Shown here: positions 4,752 to 7,047 of the stretch, piece by piece
Layout of the letters: each line of letters begins with the position of its first letter
Numbering within the stretch: the first letter of the stretch is position 1
The notes under the pieces: generated by a model
Databases searched by the model: none
What the model was told of the DNA's origin: nothing
The model's input: the letters and a program-made list of their open reading frames with translations, nothing else
Position numbers and translations under genes: made by a program
Assembly (NCBI GenBank): GCA_031267375.1
Contig: JAIRZE010000070.1
Location: 1 to 7,047, forward strand
Direction: 5' to 3'
DNA: 7,047 nucleotides
Origin: Rickettsiales bacterium
GTDB taxonomy: Bacteria; Pseudomonadota; Alphaproteobacteria; Rs-D84

Positions 4752-6116
4752 CTATATCTCATATTTTCCGCTGTCATCCGTGCGAGGCAAGTCCGTTCGC
4801 GATTCCCACAGAGTCTTGGTTCCCTTTGTATCCGCTCGCGACCGCTCTTTCTGTTCTTTCATAGCGGCTTCAAACCCGGCCGTGTCAACCGTCATTCCAT
4901 AGTCTTTCAGAATCATTTCTGTCAGATCCAGTGGAAACCCGTATGTGTCGTAAAGTTTGAACGCAGTGTCGCCGGGCAATACTTTTTTAATTGCTAATTG
5001 CTCATTGCTCATTGCTAATTCCAATAATTTTGTTCCGCGGTCCAGCATATCGCTGAAAGAATTTTCTTCGCGTTCTATCGTTGCGATAACGCGCGCGGAT
5101 TCGCGAACCAATTCCGGATACCAATCGCCCATTTGCTGAACCAAGGCCGGATACAGCTTTGACAGCAGCGCGCCGCGGTGCCCCAGAACCTGGCCGTGCC
5201 GCATAGCTCGGCGCAAAATGCGGCGGACAACATAGCCGCGATCCGTATTGCCGGGCTCTATCCCGTCCGCAATCGCAAAGCCCACGCTGCGCAAATGGTC
5301 CGTTATTATTTTGAAGCTGGCGATATTCTCGTGCGTTTCTGATACTCCGGTAATTTCAGATACCGCGCGGCGCAGGGCCATAAACAAGTCGGTATCGTAA
5401 TTATCCAATTTCCCCTGCAAGATTGATGCGACGCGTTCCAATCCGGCGCCCGTGTCCACATTCTGCTTTGGCAAAGGCGTCAGATTTCCGTTCGCATCGC
5501 GGTCGTATTGCATAAAAACATCGTTCCAAATTTCTACATAGCGGCCGTCATTTTCGTTTTCACTGCCCGGCAGTCCGCCTGGCAAGTCCGCGCCCATATC
5601 GTAAAACATTTCAGTGCAGGGACCGCACGGGCCGGTATCGCCGGCGGACCACCAGTTTGATTTGTCGCCCAGGCGAATGGCGTCTTTGCCGGCGACAGAT
5701 TTCCAAATCGCGGTCGCCTCTTCATCGGAAGTATGGGTAGTGACGACTATGCGGGCCGGATCCAGCTTCCAAACCTGGGTCAATAATTCCCAAGACATTT
5801 CAATCGCGCCCTGCTTGAAATAATCGCCGAAAGACCAGTTGCCCAGCATTTCAAAAAAAGTATGATGCCGTCCGTCAAAACCGACATCTTCCAAGTCGTT
5901 GTGCTTGCCGCCGGCGCGAATGCACTTTTGAACATCGGCCACGCGCGGGGCGAACGCGGGCTCTGTTCCCTGTAAAATTCCTTTCCAAGGCACCATTCCT
6001 GCGACCGTGAAAAGCAGAGTCGGATCATCCGGCAGCAGAGAAACCGACGGGACGATGTCGTGTCCTTTGGATTTGAAAAAATCCAGAAAGCTTTTGCGAA
6101 TATCATTATATGTCAT
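4752..6116 (-). CDS. alaS: Alanyl-tRNA synthetase, N-terminal part (catalytic and tRNA-recognition domains)
   Basis: These 454 residues cover the class II aminoacylation domain and the helical tRNA(Ala)-recognition domain. They charge tRNA(Ala) with alanine in the cytoplasm. Seen in order: FTVAGMVPWK (36-45), class II motif 2 region ending FFEMLGNWSFGDYFK (87-101), GPCGPCTEMFYDMG (162-175), WNDVFMQYDR (197-206), NVDTGAGLERVASILQG (219-235), motif 3 GYVVRRILRRAMRHG (294-308) and YDTYGFPLDLT (389-399). No catalytic motif is lost. A full AlaRS has about 870 residues; this one stops (TAG) at the linker before the editing domain, and the remainder is at 3320-4036 beyond the HEPN gene. Residues 366-376 are encoded by a dispersed heptamer repeat. 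ATG 6116 has AAAGGA 12 bases upstream and a promoter at 6148-6176. Confidence 0.95.
   Translation of the reverse strand: MTYNDIRKSFLDFFKSKGHDIVPSVSLLPDDPTLLFTVAGMVPWKGILQGTEPAFAPRVADVQKCIRAGGKHNDLEDVGFDGRHHTFFEMLGNWSFGDYFKQGAIEMSWELLTQVWKLDPARIVVTTHTSDEEATAIWKSVAGKDAIRLGDKSNWWSAGDTGPCGPCTEMFYDMGADLPGGLPGSENENDGRYVEIWNDVFMQYDRDANGNLTPLPKQNVDTGAGLERVASILQGKLDNYDTDLFMALRRAVSEITGVSETHENIASFKIITDHLRSVGFAIADGIEPGNTDRGYVVRRILRRAMRHGQVLGHRGALLSKLYPALVQQMGDWYPELVRESARVIATIEREENSFSDMLDRGTKLLELAMSNEQLAIKKVLPGDTAFKLYDTYGFPLDLTEMILKDYGMTVDTAGFEAAMKEQKERSRADTKGTKTLWESRTDLPRTDDSGKYEI
4760..4768. repeat. 9-bp direct repeat, right flank of HEPN insert
   Basis: CATATTTTC is identical to 4034-4042. It lies in the last codons of the alaS N-terminal part, 8 bases before the HEPN start codon. 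Removing one copy and the intervening DNA would leave the N-terminal frame ending ...GKYGY-stop and overlapping the ATG of the C-terminal part by 11 bases. Confidence 0.5.
4991..5018. repeat. Four-heptamer 28-bp repeat, locus 2, inside alaS
   Basis: Four 7-mers TTGCTAA, TTGCTCA, TTGCTCA, TTGCTAA lie in the alaS coding sequence and encode residues 366-376 (ELAMSNEQLAI) on the minus strand. The frame stays open. In the family this place is a variable linker just before the conserved LYDTYGFPLDLT, so an insert is tolerable there. Confidence 0.88.
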
Positions 6117-6147
6117 AGTTTTATAATTCCTTTATTTGCTACGCGGG

Positions 6148-6176
6148 ATTTTAGAACAAAGGGAAAGATTAGTCAA
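6148..6176 (-). promoter_or_regulatory. Promoter of alaS
   Basis: On the minus strand, TTGACT (6171-6176), a 17-bp spacer and TAAAAT (6148-6153) precede alaS. A start near 6141 gives a leader of about 25 nt. It would drive alaS-N, the HEPN gene and alaS-C as one unit, since no other minus-strand promoter is evident among them. Confidence 0.75.
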
Positions 6177-6211
6177 TAACATTGCTTGTTGTGTTTTTTG
6201 GTTTTGGTATT

Positions 6212-6365
6212 AAACACGGTGGAAATTCCCCTTCGCTGGCGAAGGGGTGGCAGGCGAAGCCTGACGGGGTAGTGGATAAATAAGAATAATATTTGTTTTA
6301 TAACCACTCCCCCGCCCCCTGCGGGGGCACCCCTTCGCCAACGAAGGGGAATTCGCACCGAGTTT
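6212..6365. repeat. Large compound palindromic repeat, copy C
   Basis: A 154-bp copy bounded by AAACACGGT and ACCGAGTTT. Outer hairpins are CCCCTTCG/CGAAGGGG at 6228-6247 and again at 6330-6349; inner ones are CAGGC/GCCTG and GCCCCC/GGGGGC. Compared with copies A and B, both sides of both outer stems have changed together (TCC/GGA to TTCG/CGAA), so pairing is kept. The central spacer is longer. It lies between the EF-hand gene's terminator and the alaS promoter. Confidence 0.9.
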
Positions 6366-6370
6366 TAATT

Positions 6371-6396
6371 AAAAAAATGCCGCGGTTGCGGCATTT
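6371..6396 (-). terminator. Intrinsic terminator of the EF-hand gene
   Basis: On the minus strand AAATGCCGC / GCGGCATTT with a 4-base loop is followed by a run of seven T. It lies 21 bases beyond the stop codon at 6418. Confidence 0.88.
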
Positions 6397-6417
6397 AGTT
6401 TCGCGATTGTGCAATTT

Positions 6418-6882
6418 TTACTTTTGCAGATCGTGCTTTGCCGCTTTCAATTCCGCCGGGGTTATGCAGCCGTCTTTATCCGCGTCCGCAGTTGCGGCGA
6501 CGGCTTCTATTTGGGCCAATTTTTCCGGGCACTGAATTTTGGACAAGTCCAGGCAGCCGTCGGTGAACATTTCCGCAAAGTGCGCGCGTCCGCCGAATTT
6601 GTGTCCGTTTTTGCCGCAGCAAAAGCAGCAGCACGCCGCCCAGCCCAATGCGAAAACAATAACGATCAGCAGCAACTTTTTCCAAAAGCGCTTGCGGCAT
6701 CCGCAACCGCAGTTTCCGCCGCAGCAAGGCGTTGCAGCGATAGGGGCGGCCGCGACGGGCGCAGCTTTTATCTGAGCCGCTGGCGACGCGGTTTTCGCCG
6801 CTGTCTTCACAGCCGGTTTTGCCGCAGTTTTCGGCGCGACTTTTGCGGTGGTTGTTTTCTTGATAACTTTTTTGGTGGCCAT
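6418..6882 (-). CDS. Small Ala/Lys-rich membrane protein with one EF-hand loop
   Basis: This 154-residue protein matches no named family that I recognise. Residues 1-50 are a low-complexity Lys/Ala/Thr/Pro stretch resembling histone H1-type tails. Next come a Cys cluster (C53, C54, C58, C60, C62), basic RKRFWKK and one membrane helix at about 68-89 whose end is Cys-rich (C84-C86, C88, C89). The C-terminal part holds a canonical EF-hand loop, DADKDGCITPAE (133-144), with D133, D135, D137, G138, I140 and E144 in place. By the positive-inside rule, the basic N-terminus should face the cytoplasm and the EF-hand the periplasm. ATG 6882 is preferred to the longer start at 6960 because AAAGGAAAGGA lies just upstream and the promoter at 6911-6939 is inside the extension. 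It forms its own transcription unit. Calcium binding is likely from the loop; its role is unknown. Confidence 0.85.
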   Translation of the reverse strand: MATKKVIKKTTTAKVAPKTAAKPAVKTAAKTASPAAQIKAAPVAAAPIAATPCCGGNCGCGCRKRFWKKLLLIVIVFALGWAACCCFCCGKNGHKFGGRAHFAEMFTDGCLDLSKIQCPEKLAQIEAVAATADADKDGCITPAELKAAKHDLQK

Positions 6883-6910
6883 ATTCCTTTCCTTTTGGTT
6901 TAGCGAACTT

Positions 6911-6939
6911 ATCATAAGACAAAAGAAAAAAATCCGCAA
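6911..6939 (-). promoter_or_regulatory. Promoter of the EF-hand gene
   Basis: On the minus strand, TTGCGG (6934-6939), a 17-bp spacer and TATGAT (6911-6916) give a predicted start near 6904, about 21 nt before ATG 6882. This also supports the shorter start of that gene. Confidence 0.65.
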
Positions 6940-6953
6940 GGGGAATTTTTTAA

Positions 6954-7044
6954 TGAGCAATTAGGAATTAGCAATTAGGAATTGCGGCGCGCCGGCGGGA
7001 CGCCAGCACAGGGTATTTGCTAATTGCTAATTCCGAATTGCTCA
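6954..7044. repeat. Inverted pair of four-heptamer repeats (loci 3 and 4)
   Basis: The left arm 6954-6981 reads TGAGCAA, TTAGGAA, TTAGCAA, TTAGGAA. The right arm 7017-7044 is its reverse complement at 26 of 28 positions. Between them are 35 bp, GC-rich at first and including GGCGCGCC. This makes a 91-bp stem-loop at the right edge of the window, upstream of the EF-hand gene. No coding sequence is apparent. Confidence 0.85.
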
Positions 7045-7047
7045 TTC

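Noticed and set aside
6883..6960. Upstream start for the EF-hand protein (hydrophobic 26-residue extension, signal-like)
   Set aside because: It would include the promoter and the AAAGGAAAGGA ribosome binding site of ATG 6882 and begins in a heptamer repeat.
264..7044. Heptamer loci as a CRISPR array
   Set aside because: Units are 7 bp, contiguous, scattered over four loci and have no spacers; no cas gene is present.

Overview
The window looks like a piece of an AT/GC-mixed alphaproteobacterial genome, probably a host-associated or uncultured lineage. RpsD and RNase J resemble alphaproteobacterial forms (for example the LGVNLWG and VVEFYSR segments of S4), and rpsD stands alone instead of inside an alpha-operon. 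This placement is an inference from protein character, not a database match. All six credible coding regions lie on the minus strand. The transcription order is: small EF-hand membrane protein, alaS N-terminal part, HEPN/Abi-like gene, alaS C-terminal part, RNase J, rpsD.

Right to left along the transcripts: 6418-6882 encodes a small Ala/Lys-rich, Cys-rich, single-TM protein with one EF-hand loop, with its own promoter and terminator. At 6116-3320 the alanyl-tRNA synthetase is not one gene. A 454-residue catalytic and tRNA-recognition part (4752-6116) is followed with no gap (TAG directly followed by ATG) by a complete 227-residue HEPN/Abi_2-like protein (4068-4751). After it comes a separate 238-residue editing-domain part with its own ribosome binding site (3320-4036). 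The usual C-Ala domain is absent. The HEPN gene is far more AT-rich than its host gene and is bracketed by a 9-bp direct repeat, which suggests a captured defence or toxin-type gene splitting alaS at a domain boundary.

1319-2977 (with conserved sequence reaching to about 3004) is ribonuclease J. Its N-terminus is only reachable from an ATG by a -1 shift, and an A8 run sits at the right place. 320-952 is ribosomal protein S4, with a long leader and a clean terminator.

The intergenic DNA is rich in repeats of four kinds: three 130-154 bp compound palindromes (119-248, 1166-1295, 6212-6365) with covarying hairpins; four 20-bp palindromes of the form ATTCCC-N8-GGGAAT, like neisserial dRS3; four 28-bp elements each made of four heptamers, one of them inside the alaS coding sequence; and a GAGAGTA tandem array at the left edge. 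Good sigma70-type promoters with 17-bp spacers precede alaS and the EF-hand gene, and a weaker one precedes rpsD. A further near-consensus promoter points antisense into the HEPN gene.

The most unusual unit is the alaS-N / HEPN / alaS-C arrangement: a putative RNase-type effector cotranscribed with, and physically interrupting, an essential tRNA synthetase.
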